Origin: Microcoleus sp. bin48.metabat.b7b8b9.023
Lineage (GTDB): Bacteria > Cyanobacteriota > Cyanobacteriia > Cyanobacteriales > Microcoleaceae
Length of the DNA stretch: 64,000 nt
Assembly: GCF_013299185.1 (NCBI RefSeq)
Contig: NZ_JAAFKG010000034.1
Location: 1 to 64,000, forward strand
Reading direction: 5' to 3'
Below, in pieces: positions 43,901 through 52,011 of this stretch. The position numbers and the translations under genes were made by a program. Within the stretch, counting starts at the first letter, position 1, and each line of letters opens with the position of its first letter. The notes under the pieces are model-generated. The model ran no database searches, was not told where the DNA came from, and saw nothing but the letters and a program-made list of their open reading frames with translations.

Positions 43901-44451
43901 AACAAGTGTACGAATATAATGCCGATCGCGCACACAGCGGAGATCCACCGATTCAAGTCGGCGTAGGAGTGCATTTTGGTCACATGATGGTGGGTATAGT
44001 TGGGGAAGCGGAGAGAATGCAGGGAGATGCTTTTTCGGATAATGTCAATTTAGCCTCTCGTCTGGAAAGTCTCACTAAGTTATATGGAGTATCTTTGATA
44101 ATTTCTGAGAAAGTTTTGGATAATTTGACGGATCGCGAACAGTATCAAATCCGTTTTTTAGATAGAGTAATTGTTAAGGGCAAACAGCAGCCAATTTCTA
44201 TCTATGAAGTCCTCGATGCAGAAACAGAGTTGCTTAGGGAAATGAAGTTACAAACTCAGGCTGATTTTGAACGGGGTTTAGAACATTATCGCTCTCACGA
44301 ATTTAAGGCTGCTAAAATCTGTTTTTATCAAGTTTTAGCCGTTAATCCTGACGATAAAACGGCGGCACTGTATTTGGAGCGAGTCAATCATTTGATTGAG
44401 AGAGGCGTACCGGAAAATTGGTCTGGGGTTTGGACTTTAACTCAGAAGTGA
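40990..44451 (+). CDS. Hybrid histidine kinase - receiver - nucleotide cyclase 3
   Basis: 1153 residues. First TM (LGLALTLPFVVQTFAVVGTVGYLSF), dCache-like sensor (about 50-350, with FWQQVKIF, YIGATAAESPIW and GLDWLVVVVIPENDF), second TM (TILLCIGALFLSIIIGTL), HAMP, HisKA with His449 in NTSHEFRTPLNG, HATPase ([31 protein letters not shown]), receiver with Asp793 in LIILDIMMP, class III cyclase with Asp905 (FSDIRSF) and Asp949 (GDGMMAVFP), and a TPR-like tail ending RGVPENWSG. It is more diverged from cyclases 1 and 2 in the catalytic half than they are from each other. Its 3' end overlaps the convergent HD-domain gene by 68 bp. Confidence 0.93.
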   Translation: MLVKIISRSIAKISGTVPLGLALTLPFVVQTFAVVGTVGYLSFKNGQQAVQKLADNLQGEISGRIQEHLAHYLEKPYNIVQLNAGAAQLGKLKPEDFRETERSFWQQVKIFSSVRQIYLGTKEGQFIGVSREEFGQLVARITENFPRRSFYELDAFGDRTKLLRFDPNYDLRNRPWYIGATAAESPIWTAIYTFFQGDLGITVAQPFYDTQGDFRGIMAVDILLGQISDFLRKIKISRSGQVFIMERSGALVGSSTEEKPYITDASGKLQRLPAIDSTNTLTASAAKHIISSFNLSLVEPPQKLQFKLNNQSNFIHIMSYKDQVGLDWLVVVVIPENDFMDEINSNTRSTILLCIGALFLSIIIGTLTARSLTKPILRLNAAAKNLAEGEWEHTLDLDLDRTDEIGQLAKSFSSMASQLQISFATLATQNQELQQLDKLKDEFLANTSHEFRTPLNGMIGIAESMIDGATGMLSEIQQQNLSMIAASGRRLNELVDNILDFAQLKNQKLELQLQSVGLRSIVEVILTVCQHLTAGKDLQLINAIDSDLPLVLADENRLQQILYNLIGNAIKFTESGTIKISAAIVDTDGETSLGVSPSNLPESNPDFQIAVTVSDTGIGISVANLDRIFEPFEQGDGSTVRQYGGTGLGLTLSKQFVELHGGKIYAESQIDIGSRFTFTLPLSPETIHPSESGINQQLAAPIQDSESANNRNKTYLSCDWNLPKPAPNPLEQTTALLEVEKFKLLIVDDDPINLQVLNNHLSLQNYSVIQALNGEQALSLLESGTHFDLIILDIMMPRMSGYEVCAKLREKYPSHELPVVMLTAKNQVSDLISGFQFGANDYLTKPFSKDELLTRIKSHINLSQTNSAYGRFFPDAFLDFLKKESIVDIQLGNHVSKQMAVMFSDIRSFTALSETMTPQQNFDFVNDYLREVSPKIREHHGFIVKYLGDGMMAVFPNGADDAVKGGIAKLQQVYEYNADRAHSGDPPIQVGVGVHFGHMMVGIVGEAERMQGDAFSDNVNLASRLESLTKLYGVSLIISEKVLDNLTDREQYQIRFLDRVIVKGKQQPISIYEVLDAETELLREMKLQTQADFERGLEHYRSHEFKAAKICFYQVLAVNPDDKTAALYLERVNHLIERGVPENWSGVWTLTQK

Positions 44452-45856
44452 TATCGTAGTATCGGTAGATAGTAGATTTGCGGGTTTCAAACAACTTAAG
44501 AATTGAGTCAACGACAATTTCTGTAACGATGGGGTTAAAGTCGGTAATAAAGTCATCGGCTTCCAGATTTGCCCTAAAAAATTGCTTAGCCCGATCGCAC
44601 TGATAGCGCATTTCGTCAAATCCGACAATTTTGACCATAAACGTTGCTAGGGGGGAGTTTTCCAAATCGGTATTAGAAGTGCTTTTCGCCCGCCCATTTT
44701 CTAATAAATTGAATACTTCTGTTTCTAAAAGAGTTTGAGGTTGGCGAGGTTTCTCTATTTCAGGAAAAAAGCTTTCCAGACGGATGCCTTTATCGGCTCT
44801 ATCTGGCAATTCTCCCATCATCATGGCCAGAGAAACATCGAGTCCCAAACCGGAAGAAAGAGCTTCCAGGAGGGCGATAGCAACCAGTTTGCACCCCAGA
44901 TAAAGCTCGGCAATTTCGAGATTGTACCTAGCAGTAGTTTCCCAGCGTTGATATGTGCGATCGTCTGGGAATCCCTCAAACTGCCGAAAAATCACCTCGG
45001 GCTGGAGATAAGTCAGAAAACCCTCCATCTTCAGCAAAGCAACTCGGTAGTCGCGAACGGTATAAAAACCGTAGCTGGTGATATTGTGATTAGTTTCCGG
45101 TAATAAATTCCAGGTATTTGCCAAAAAATGGGCTGAACTTTCGTGAGCAAAACTAATTACATCCCGGTTGGCAATTCGCACAGCTTTTTTCACTGTTTCC
45201 CGTATTTGCTCATCAGTTAAACTGAGGTGCAACAGGCTAGTTATTGCTTGCAAGCGGTCATAAAGGCGCCCAGTTGCGGTTACTCCCCACTCGGCGGAGC
45301 GAAACGGAATTGTTTCTTCTATGCAGGCGACAATTTGAAGCAATTGCTCGGGCTTGAGAAATGGTTCGAGAGATTTTGCTGCAACTAAAGCGCTGAGAAA
45401 TTCGTTTTGTCCGGCGAAGGGATTGAGCACTTCTCCGGGTACAAAACCGAATACGAGCATTACCATTTCTAAGGTAGCATCAGCAGGGAGTTCAGATTGC
45501 TCCCGAATCCGTAGCTGTTTGTTAACCTCTTTGGTAACAGGAGTGATGTAGTAGCTGACGTTAAAGTTAATGCTGCGATCGACTTGTACGTAGACGATAT
45601 CGTGAAATAAAGCTGCCAAAACCTCGATCGCATCTTCATTTCCCCCCACCTCAAAAATATGTTCGGGAGTATGGAAAAACCGCCAGGGCCCTGTCATTGG
45701 CTGAACTATAAGTTCGGCAATCCGAGCTAGTTCGGTTGGTTCGACTTCTGCGTTGAGGCGAGCGATCGCCCAAATCAGCTTTTCTAAGCATTGTAAGTAT
45801 GCTTCTTTGCTATCAATCACAGTCTTTTCCACTAACATTACACCCACTTCTACCAT
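44384..45856 (-). CDS. HD-superfamily (phosphohydrolase-like) protein
   Basis: 490 residues, soluble. Near the N-terminus, RFFHTPEHIFEV (His62, His66) and AALFHDIVY (His85-Asp86) form the metal-binding pattern of HD-domain phosphohydrolases such as the COG4339-like group. The long remainder is helical with no motif I recognise and may be cyanobacterium-specific. GTG/ATG choice: a second Met at residue 7 (MLVEK) is also possible. Convergent and overlapping by 68 bp with cyclase 3, so the two genes may affect each other through antisense 3' ends. If it acts on nucleotides, a link to cyclic-nucleotide turnover is tempting but only inferred. Confidence 0.75.
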   Translation of the reverse strand: MVEVGVMLVEKTVIDSKEAYLQCLEKLIWAIARLNAEVEPTELARIAELIVQPMTGPWRFFHTPEHIFEVGGNEDAIEVLAALFHDIVYVQVDRSINFNVSYYITPVTKEVNKQLRIREQSELPADATLEMVMLVFGFVPGEVLNPFAGQNEFLSALVAAKSLEPFLKPEQLLQIVACIEETIPFRSAEWGVTATGRLYDRLQAITSLLHLSLTDEQIRETVKKAVRIANRDVISFAHESSAHFLANTWNLLPETNHNITSYGFYTVRDYRVALLKMEGFLTYLQPEVIFRQFEGFPDDRTYQRWETTARYNLEIAELYLGCKLVAIALLEALSSGLGLDVSLAMMMGELPDRADKGIRLESFFPEIEKPRQPQTLLETEVFNLLENGRAKSTSNTDLENSPLATFMVKIVGFDEMRYQCDRAKQFFRANLEADDFITDFNPIVTEIVVDSILKLFETRKSTIYRYYDITSELKSKPQTNFPVRLSQSND

Positions 45857-45963
45857 CCTCTTATTGTTTTTATTTTTCCGTAAATTTGCCCCGTTTTTTA
45901 TTTCTGAGTTTTTTTGAATAGATTAACAGGAATTTAGGAAGCAAATACTTCCTTGAAATCAAC

Positions 45964-46584
45964 TTAATTCCCTGTAGCGGATCTGCCTTGTTTTCCCAAT
46001 CTAATTAGGACAAAGTATGATAAGTAAACTACATAAATTGCTAAACCAGTCAATCCCAGAAATCCCAAAAATTGAGGGCTTGCCTTAGCATGAAACATCT
46101 GTTTGTACAGCCAAGGCGGGTCAAACCAAATGCTGCAAAAAGGTTCGTCAATTACTTGTATTTGAGATTTAAAGGCACAGGTTAAGAAGGGAATTTGAGC
46201 TAGAGCGCCCAAACCGCTGTAAACAGTAATCGCCCACCGCCAAGCTGTAAAAGCCAGCTTTAAAGACGACTGCGGTCGATCGGCAATTTCGTCGTTTAAA
46301 TCTTCCCAAAACCACAGACAAGCAGGAATCAATGCCCTCCCCATCACCGACGACACAAAGCTTACAGGCAGTGCAGCCATCATCAGGTAAAGTGTAATTG
46401 CCAACAAACTCGCCACCCGCCAATAAATCATCAACAAACGGGCGATCGCGTCAGCTTTGGCAAAAACAGCCCAAATCAGCACTACCAGCGGGATCGAAAT
46501 GGTTAATAACACAGATAACCGGTAATCCATCCACACAAGTGGTTGAAACCAAGGTCTGGTGGCTGCCAATAAAAGACTAAACAT
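45964..46584 (-). CDS. DUF3177 family membrane protein
   Basis: 206 residues, with about five hydrophobic segments (LSVLLTISIPLVVLIWAVFA, VASLLAITLYLMMAALPVSF, WAITVYSGLGALAQIPFLTC, FLGLTGLAIYVVYLSYFVLI among them) and family landmarks WMDYRLSVLL and CLWFWEDLNDEI. DUF3177 is restricted to cyanobacteria and its function is unknown. It lies 107 bases upstream of the HD gene in the same direction, so the two may be co-transcribed. Confidence 0.85.
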   Translation of the reverse strand: MFSLLLAATRPWFQPLVWMDYRLSVLLTISIPLVVLIWAVFAKADAIARLLMIYWRVASLLAITLYLMMAALPVSFVSSVMGRALIPACLWFWEDLNDEIADRPQSSLKLAFTAWRWAITVYSGLGALAQIPFLTCAFKSQIQVIDEPFCSIWFDPPWLYKQMFHAKASPQFLGFLGLTGLAIYVVYLSYFVLIRLGKQGRSATGN

Positions 46585-46659
46585 CTTTGGGAAAATATAC
46601 TTACTTATTTGTGACAGATTTTACTACAAAAACGCTCAAAAATCAGAGATAAGATAAGA

Positions 46660-46800
46660 CGGCGGTTGAAACCGCGTCTATAAAAACGAAGTCCGAGCTC
46701 AGAGGGACTGAAGAAGAAGATCGCGTAATTTTAAGCGTCGGTTATTCAACCCGCGGAGGCGGGTTTTGTCTGTGTAGACGCGGTTTCAACCGCCCGGTCT
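46660..46800. repeat. Monomer of the GACGCGGTTTCAACCGCC repeat
   Basis: GACGGCGGTTGAAACCGCGTC and, 100 bases on, GACGCGGTTTCAACCGCC, with TTCAACCCGCGGAGGCGGGT between. This is the same vocabulary as the 105-bp tandem array at 48961-49380. Confidence 0.75.
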
Positions 46801-46833
46801 TCTTGCCAAGGTAATTGATAAACTGATGAAAAA

Positions 46834-46868
46834 ATCCCGCGCCAAAAGTTAATTTTGGCGCGGGATCG
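46834..46868 (-). terminator. Rho-independent-type terminator of cp12
   Basis: ATCCCGCGCCAAAA and TTTTGGCGCGGGAT form a perfect 14-bp stem with a 5-base loop, 25 bases after the cp12 stop codon. Confidence 0.75.
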
Positions 46869-46892
46869 AAGGGAGAGAGCTAAATTGCTCGT

Positions 46893-47129
46893 TTATTCGT
46901 CGTAGATGCGGCACTCAGCAGCGTCAGGATTGTCGTCGCAATACTTTTCAAAAGAATTCTTAGGTTTGACTTGCTTTTGGTGGGAAGCTTCAGCTTGCAG
47001 TTCTTCAACTGCGTCCCAGGCTGCTGCACATTCCCCGGAAGTAGCGCCCTTCAAGTCACAGACGGTACGAGCGCTTTCTAGTTCTTCTTCAATTTTTTCT
47101 TCGATGTTGCCTGCGGGTGTTGTTGTCAT
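46893..47129 (-). CDS. cp12: CP12, Calvin cycle regulator
   Basis: 78 residues, intrinsically disordered. In the dark, oxidised CP12 links phosphoribulokinase and glyceraldehyde-3-phosphate dehydrogenase into an inactive complex; thioredoxin reduction in light releases them. Landmarks: N-terminal cysteine pair Cys24 and Cys34, the AAAWDAVEELQAEASH core (WDAVEEL motif), and C-terminal pair Cys64 and Cys73 in YCDDNPDAAECRIYDE, whose last residues reach into the GAPDH active site. All four cysteines are present, so it is the canonical full type. A stem-loop terminator follows. The 5' leader region contains a possible folded element near 47307-47351. Confidence 0.97.
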   Translation of the reverse strand: MTTTPAGNIEEKIEEELESARTVCDLKGATSGECAAAWDAVEELQAEASHQKQVKPKNSFEKYCDDNPDAAECRIYDE

Positions 47130-47591
47130 AAGTTCTTGGTATGAAAGGTTTTCTTTTTGGATGTTAGCTTGTGTTTGACTTGCCGTTTCTGTCTGGCGAT
47201 CTCAACTAATACTAGCTTGAGATGTGCTGCTGTGGCAGCCCAGATAGAAATCATCCATCACTGCGATCGCAGCAGCCGTCTTTACTTCCTGCTTTACTGA
47301 GATCCCGTCGGCGGGTTCTAGTCCACAGGCCTGAATGCAGGTTGAGCCGACCTGACTTTTGATGAAAACATTACACGAAGTTGGTGTGTCAAACTGTATT
47401 GAGCTTTATCTTTTAAGATTTTGCTGAACGTGGCTTTTAACACAAAACAGATTGAGTCTCGACTCATGTTAACTTATGTTAACACGATCGCGGACTGGGA
47501 GGGGAATCGATCGCCCCAGAAAACCGTCCCGCCAGTGGCCTGTTCCGGTTAGCCTAAATATAGAAATAGTTTTTATAGAGAAGTTTGCCTT
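47130..47591. promoter_or_regulatory. Divergent promoter region cp12 / FIST gene
   Basis: 462 bases between two divergently transcribed genes. GTCGGC (47307-47312) and GCCGAC (47346-47351) enclose CCCG-TCGG-CGGG-like and CCTG-AATG-CAGG hairpins, about 180 bases upstream of cp12. A doubled CATGTTAACTTATGTTAACA direct repeat (47466-47485) lies about 110 bases before the FIST gene and might be an operator. No gene seen. Confidence 0.45.
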
Positions 47592-48842
47592 ATGTACGAA
47601 AACCAAATGCAATGGGTCAGTGCTTTATCAACCCGTCCGTCTTTAGAATCAGCCCTGAAAGAAGTTGTAGAACAAGCCGATCGCGAATTACAAGACCCGG
47701 CAGATTTAGCGCTGATCTTTATCTCATCTGCCTTTGCTAGCGAGTATTCTCGGCTGATGCCTTTACTGCGAGAACTGCTGCCCGTGCCCGCGATTTTGGG
47801 CTGCGGTGGGGGAGGAGTCATCGGCACGAACCGGGGCGGGCTCACCGAAGAAGTTGAGGGTTCTCCGGCAGTCAGCCTGAGTTTGGCCCGTTTACCTGGA
47901 GTAAACGTCAGAACATTTCACGTCGGTGCAGAAGAATTGCCGGACTTGGACAGTCCCCCGGATACTTGGGTGAATGTCTTGGGTGTGCCGGCCCAGGAAG
48001 AACCGCAGTTTATCATCTTGGCAGACCCATTTTCCTCACAAATTAACGATTTGCTCCAAGGACTCGATTATGCCTATCCGGGCGCGCCGAAGGTAGGAGG
48101 ACTGGCCGGCGGGGACGGTGCGGGCAGAGGTGCGGCGCTGTTTTGCGACTATCAGTTGTACCGAGAAGGGACGGTGGGAGTGGCTTTGAGCGGGAATATA
48201 GTTCTGGAAACGATCGTCGCGCAAGGCTGTAGACCGATCGGGCATCCCTATCGGGTGACGGAAGGAGAGCGCAATATTTTGCTGAAACTCGAAGAACAAA
48301 CCGACGATATGGGCAGCAGGGGCATCGAGCGATCGCCCTTAGACGCCCTGCGAGAGTTAGTTCAAACTTTGAGCGAAGCAGATCGAGAATTAGCGCAGCA
48401 CTCGTTATTTGTCGGCTTAGTCAGCGATGAATTCAAGATGACATTAGAGCCTGGGGATTTTTTAATCCGCAATTTGTTGGGTGTAGATCCGAAAGTGGGG
48501 GCAATTGCGATCGGCGATCGAGTCCGTCCCGGACAGCGCATCCAATTTCACCTGCGGGACGCCCGCACCTCCGCAGAAGACCTAGAAATGCTGCTCTCTA
48601 GGCATCAGCGGGCAGCCGAGGACAGAGGTAAATCCAGCGCCGGCGCCTTGATGTTCTCCTGTCTGGGGCGCGGGGAAGGGCTTTACGGTCAATCGAACTT
48701 TGACTCGCGACTGTTCGGCCGATACCTCAAAAACATCCCCTTGAGCGGCTTTTTCTGCAACGGCGAAATCGGCCCCGTCGGCGGCAGCACATTTCTGCAC
48801 GGTTACACATCCGTATTTGGGATTTGCCGCCAAAATTCCTAA
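47592..48842 (+). CDS. FIST domain protein (FIST N and FIST C)
   Basis: 416 residues, soluble. The N-terminal FIST domain contains ADLALIFISSAF, ILGCGGGGVIGTNRGG and KVGGLAGGDG; the C-terminal FIST_C part has FLIRNLLGVDPKVGAIAIGD, RIQFHLRDA and the GALMFSCLGRGEGLYG...FNSRLF-like and GFFCNGEIGPVGGSTFLHGYT signature. FIST proteins are predicted sensors of small ligands, possibly amino acids, often found near signalling genes. Length is normal. No kinase or cyclase domain is fused and no co-directional partner exists, so the output is unknown. Start at the ATG of MYENQMQW. Confidence 0.9.
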   Translation: MYENQMQWVSALSTRPSLESALKEVVEQADRELQDPADLALIFISSAFASEYSRLMPLLRELLPVPAILGCGGGGVIGTNRGGLTEEVEGSPAVSLSLARLPGVNVRTFHVGAEELPDLDSPPDTWVNVLGVPAQEEPQFIILADPFSSQINDLLQGLDYAYPGAPKVGGLAGGDGAGRGAALFCDYQLYREGTVGVALSGNIVLETIVAQGCRPIGHPYRVTEGERNILLKLEEQTDDMGSRGIERSPLDALRELVQTLSEADRELAQHSLFVGLVSDEFKMTLEPGDFLIRNLLGVDPKVGAIAIGDRVRPGQRIQFHLRDARTSAEDLEMLLSRHQRAAEDRGKSSAGALMFSCLGRGEGLYGQSNFDSRLFGRYLKNIPLSGFFCNGEIGPVGGSTFLHGYTSVFGICRQNS

Positions 48843-48869
48843 TCTTGCTGGCTCAAGGGCGATCGAATA

Positions 48870-49555
48870 GGTTCGTAGAGGCAGACGGCGGTTGAAACCG
48901 CGTCTAGACAAACGAAGTCCGCCTCCGCGGACTAAAGAAAATCAAGAATTCCAACCCGCAGGGAGTGGATTTTGTGTCCATAAATGCGATCTTAACCGCT
49001 GACTCTTCAACCTGCGGAGGCAGGTTTTGTTTTTATAGACGCGGTTTCAACCGCCGGGGTCTTCTGGGAGTGGATTTTGTGTCCATAAATGCGATCTTAA
49101 CCGCTGACTCTTCAACCTGCGGAGGCAGGTTTTGTTTTTATAGACGCGGTTTCAACCGCCGGGGTCTTCTGGGAGTGGATTTTGTGTCCATAAATGCGAT
49201 CTTAACCGCTGACTCTTCAACCTGCGGAGGCAGGTTTTGTTTTTATAGACGCGGTTTCAACCGCCGGGGTCTTCTGGGAGTGGATTTTGTGTCCATAAAT
49301 GCGATCTTAACCGCTGACTCTTCAACCTGCGGAGGCAGGTTTTGTTTTTATAGACGCGGTTTCAACCGCCGGGGTCTTCTGACTCTTCAACCTGCGGAGG
49401 CAGGTTTTGTTTGTATAGAAGCGGTTTCAACCGCCCGGGTCTTCTGATCTGCATAAATGTGATGTTAACTGTTCACTCTTCAACCTGCGGAGGCAGGTTT
49501 TGTTTGTATAGAAGCGGTTTCAACCGCCCGGGTCTTCTGATCTCAAGCGTATTGA
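48870..49555. repeat. 105-bp tandem repeat array
   Basis: Four nearly identical 105-bp units start at 48961, 49066, 49171 and 49276. They are followed by two shortened units (49381 on) with GTATAGAAGCGGTTTCAACC. Each unit holds a hairpin AACCTGCGGAGGCAGGTT and the GACGCGGTTTCAACCGCC motif. Because 105 is divisible by 3, a 160-codon open frame runs through (35-residue repeats), but it has no ribosome-binding site and the same motif occurs singly at 46.7 kb, so it is treated as non-coding. Confidence 0.9.
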
Positions 49556-49569
49556 CCCATAACCAAAAA

Positions 49570-49599
49570 CTAAAAGCGGCAGTCACCTGCCGCTTTTAG
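49570..49599 (-). terminator. Terminator after the porin gene
   Basis: CTAAAAGCGGCAG-TCAC-CTGCCGCTTTTAG, a perfect 13-bp stem with tetraloop 24 bases beyond the porin stop codon. Confidence 0.85.
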
Positions 49600-49622
49600 C
49601 TCTAACTAGATATCGGGAAACC

Positions 49623-51638
49623 TTAGAAACTAAAGGTTGTCCGCAGGACTCCTACCCAGATATCATCATTCTGTTTGTTGTGTTCTGGATTCAGAATCAC
49701 GTAAACGCCCGGTGTCACCGAAATAAAGTCATTAACTTGGAAGCGATAGAAACCCTCTAAGTGATAAGAGGTGTCGCGGTCTCTTCTGACATCGCTCTGA
49801 GTAACTTTTGGCGGTACGCCGGCAATAAAACCGAGGAGGTTTCCAGGCTTGCCAAAATCTGGCAGGGCCAAGAAAAGAGCACCATTTTGAATAGTAGCGT
49901 CTCGATCTGCGCCACGTTCTTGGTGAGCCTTGGTGTAACCGTACCAACCACCCAACTGGAAGCGCGGGCTGGGTTTGAGGTTAAGTTGTACGCCAAAGTT
50001 ATCTGATGCAGTCGATATTTGACCGAAGGGACGGTTAGCCAAGGAACTCCCGGTACTGCCCATGATCGCAACATCGCCACCCCGATTGTATTTCCGGGTG
50101 TAAGTTGCACCAATGTCAATAAATTTGCTTAGGGAGAAGTTGAGCTGACCCAAAGCGCTGAAAGAACCGTCGAAAACGCCCCGACCATTAGCTGGGTTGG
50201 GAGCGTCGCCGTCGGAGGCGAGATAGGCTACTGTAGCTCTGACGGCGCCGAAGTTGTATTTCAGAGCAGCACCTGCTCCTTCGGGGCCGCGGAACACTGC
50301 TGGGTTGTAACGTCCAAAGGCGGAGAGAGCGCCGGTGCCACTACTTTCCAAGGGAGCATTCAGCTCAGCAACGTCATCGAGCCTCAGTCCTTTCGGGCCG
50401 AACCAGACTGTAGCGTTGCCTGCGGGGAAGCGATACCACAATTGATCCAGGGAGAATTGGCTGCCGTCTTCGCCGGTGATGGCGAGGCGAGCCATGTTCG
50501 TATTAGTGGCAGTGGCTGCACCGTAGTTGGGGATGTTTCTAGCTTGCAAGCGGGTTCTGAGCAAGTCTTTGCCGGTGAAGCTGGTGTTGAAGTTCAACCG
50601 CACCCGGTAGCCGAGGGTGGTTGTAGTTTTGTCGTCGTGCTTGCCGACACCATCTCCGAAGCTGTCGCTGGCGAGAAAAATGGCTTCTCCTGCCAGTTTG
50701 GTTGTGGTGGAGAACTGGTTGGCTTCGAGTTCTGCGGTGCGAGCTTCCAGGCCGTCTACTCGTCCGCGCAGGGTAGCGAGTTCGGCTGCAAATTCTTCTT
50801 GCAGGCGTTGCAGGATGGCTAAGTCGTCTTTGGTGACGAAGGTCGATGTTGCCGAGCTAATTTGCTTGGTTACTTGGTCTAAGCAAGCGTTGACGCCGGC
50901 TGCAAATTCGTAGCGAGTCAGGGCGCGGTTGCCGCGGTAGGTTCCGTCGGGATAGCCGACGATACAACCGTAGCGTTCGACTAGGGATTGCAGGGCTTGG
51001 AATGCCCAATCTGTCGGCCGCACGTCGGATAGTTGAGAGACCGATGTCACTTGGGACATGGCTCCAGATGGTTCGGCGGGCAGGGCTTGGGGTGCTGCTG
51101 GGACGATCGGGCCGCCCATGCCTGCGGGTGCTGTCTGAGCAATTTCTACCTTGGCGGCTGGGGTGCTAGCAATTGCTGGCACTTCAGTTTTGGCGGTTGC
51201 TGTCGGGGTGCTTTCCACTGCCAAGTCTGAGGCTTGGGGCAATGGTTGGGCTGTGGTGACAGCAGGTAGGGGAGCGATCGCTGCCGCTGTGGTGGCGGGG
51301 GCGATGGGCGCTGCTGCATTGATGTCGATCGCTGCTGTTTGCAGTTCTGTGGCGCTGGTTTCTGGTGCGATTGCTGCCAGTTTTTCGGCGTCTGCGGAGT
51401 TGGCTTCAGCAGTTTCGGCCGCCGGAGCGATGCTGTTTAAAGCCAGCTTTTCCGGGGCAGCAGGGGTTGCTGCAACTGGTTCTACAATTTTTGACTCAGA
51501 TGGCTGTGCTGTTGCTACCTGGTTGGCTTCAGCAGTTGCGGTCGCGGTTTCGGCTGCGATCGCAGCGGTACTGACGACTGATGATAGCCCCAGAATTGCC
51601 GGGGATACTAGAAGTAAATTCCAAAAAGTTCTGTTCAT
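49623..51638 (-). CDS. Outer-membrane porin with SLH domain (iron uptake porin type)
   Basis: 671 residues from the ATG at 51638, which has GTGAGGAAA just ahead; a GTG three codons earlier overlaps that site and is less likely. Signal peptide (FWNLLLVSPAILGLSSVVSTAAIAA). A long Ala/Thr/Pro/Glu-rich spacer (about 30-200) precedes an SLH domain (VSQLSDVRPTDWAFQALQSLVERYGCIVGYPDGTYRGNRALTRYEFAAG, landmarks only), a coiled coil (LQRLQEEFAAELATLRGRVDGLEARTAELE, in part) and a C-terminal 16-strand-like beta barrel ending TTFSF with terminal Phe. Such cyanobacterial porins (SomA/SomB, OprB-related) anchor the outer membrane to peptidoglycan and pass inorganic ions, including iron. The Ala-rich spacer is longer than in many homologues. 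Confidence 0.92.
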   Translation of the reverse strand: MNRTFWNLLLVSPAILGLSSVVSTAAIAAETATATAEANQVATAQPSESKIVEPVAATPAAPEKLALNSIAPAAETAEANSADAEKLAAIAPETSATELQTAAIDINAAAPIAPATTAAAIAPLPAVTTAQPLPQASDLAVESTPTATAKTEVPAIASTPAAKVEIAQTAPAGMGGPIVPAAPQALPAEPSGAMSQVTSVSQLSDVRPTDWAFQALQSLVERYGCIVGYPDGTYRGNRALTRYEFAAGVNACLDQVTKQISSATSTFVTKDDLAILQRLQEEFAAELATLRGRVDGLEARTAELEANQFSTTTKLAGEAIFLASDSFGDGVGKHDDKTTTTLGYRVRLNFNTSFTGKDLLRTRLQARNIPNYGAATATNTNMARLAITGEDGSQFSLDQLWYRFPAGNATVWFGPKGLRLDDVAELNAPLESSGTGALSAFGRYNPAVFRGPEGAGAALKYNFGAVRATVAYLASDGDAPNPANGRGVFDGSFSALGQLNFSLSKFIDIGATYTRKYNRGGDVAIMGSTGSSLANRPFGQISTASDNFGVQLNLKPSPRFQLGGWYGYTKAHQERGADRDATIQNGALFLALPDFGKPGNLLGFIAGVPPKVTQSDVRRDRDTSYHLEGFYRFQVNDFISVTPGVYVILNPEHNKQNDDIWVGVLRTTFSF

Positions 51639-51993
51639 TTTCCTCACACCTTCACACTCTATTCAACTCGATCGGCAATTCCCAACTGATACTTTTTGTG
51701 GTTCCTTGCCTGTTGACAATAACTGACAGAATAGAACCTATCCATAACTGTTGATGCACAGTAGGCGTGTCTAGTTCCTGCTTGAACGTAGAAGGCTGGC
51801 CCTTTTTACGGCCCAGACCTCAATTTAGGTCAAGCCCACTTTACACTACGGTTGATTATACCATCACTTGCTAATTTCATCTCTCGATCGCCAGACTTGC
51901 TTGAGTTGCTTTCTCCGACAGGGCGATCGACAACTGGTGGTAGGGGTTAGACCACAATTAGCCTCAAACTGACAAATACTGATAGTCCTTGCT

Positions 51994-52011
51994 TATGTCT
52001 GAGTTAACAGA
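51994..52011. promoter_or_regulatory. Palindrome TGTCTG-N6-CAGACA, possible operator
   Basis: TGTCTGAGTTAACAGACA is an inverted repeat with 6-base arms around AGTTAA, about 356 bases upstream of the porin start on the minus strand. No known regulator is assigned. Confidence 0.3.

Noticed and set aside
47150-47370. Glutamine riboswitch in front of cp12 on the minus strand
   Set aside because: A GGAAGTAAA core resembling the glnA-type motif is present, but the required flanking stem and the 3' closing segment were not found.
48965-49447. 160-codon repeat protein
   Set aside because: The 105-bp unit is divisible by three and so stays open by chance; the same motifs are non-coding elsewhere and no ribosome-binding site precedes it. 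Kept only as a finding.
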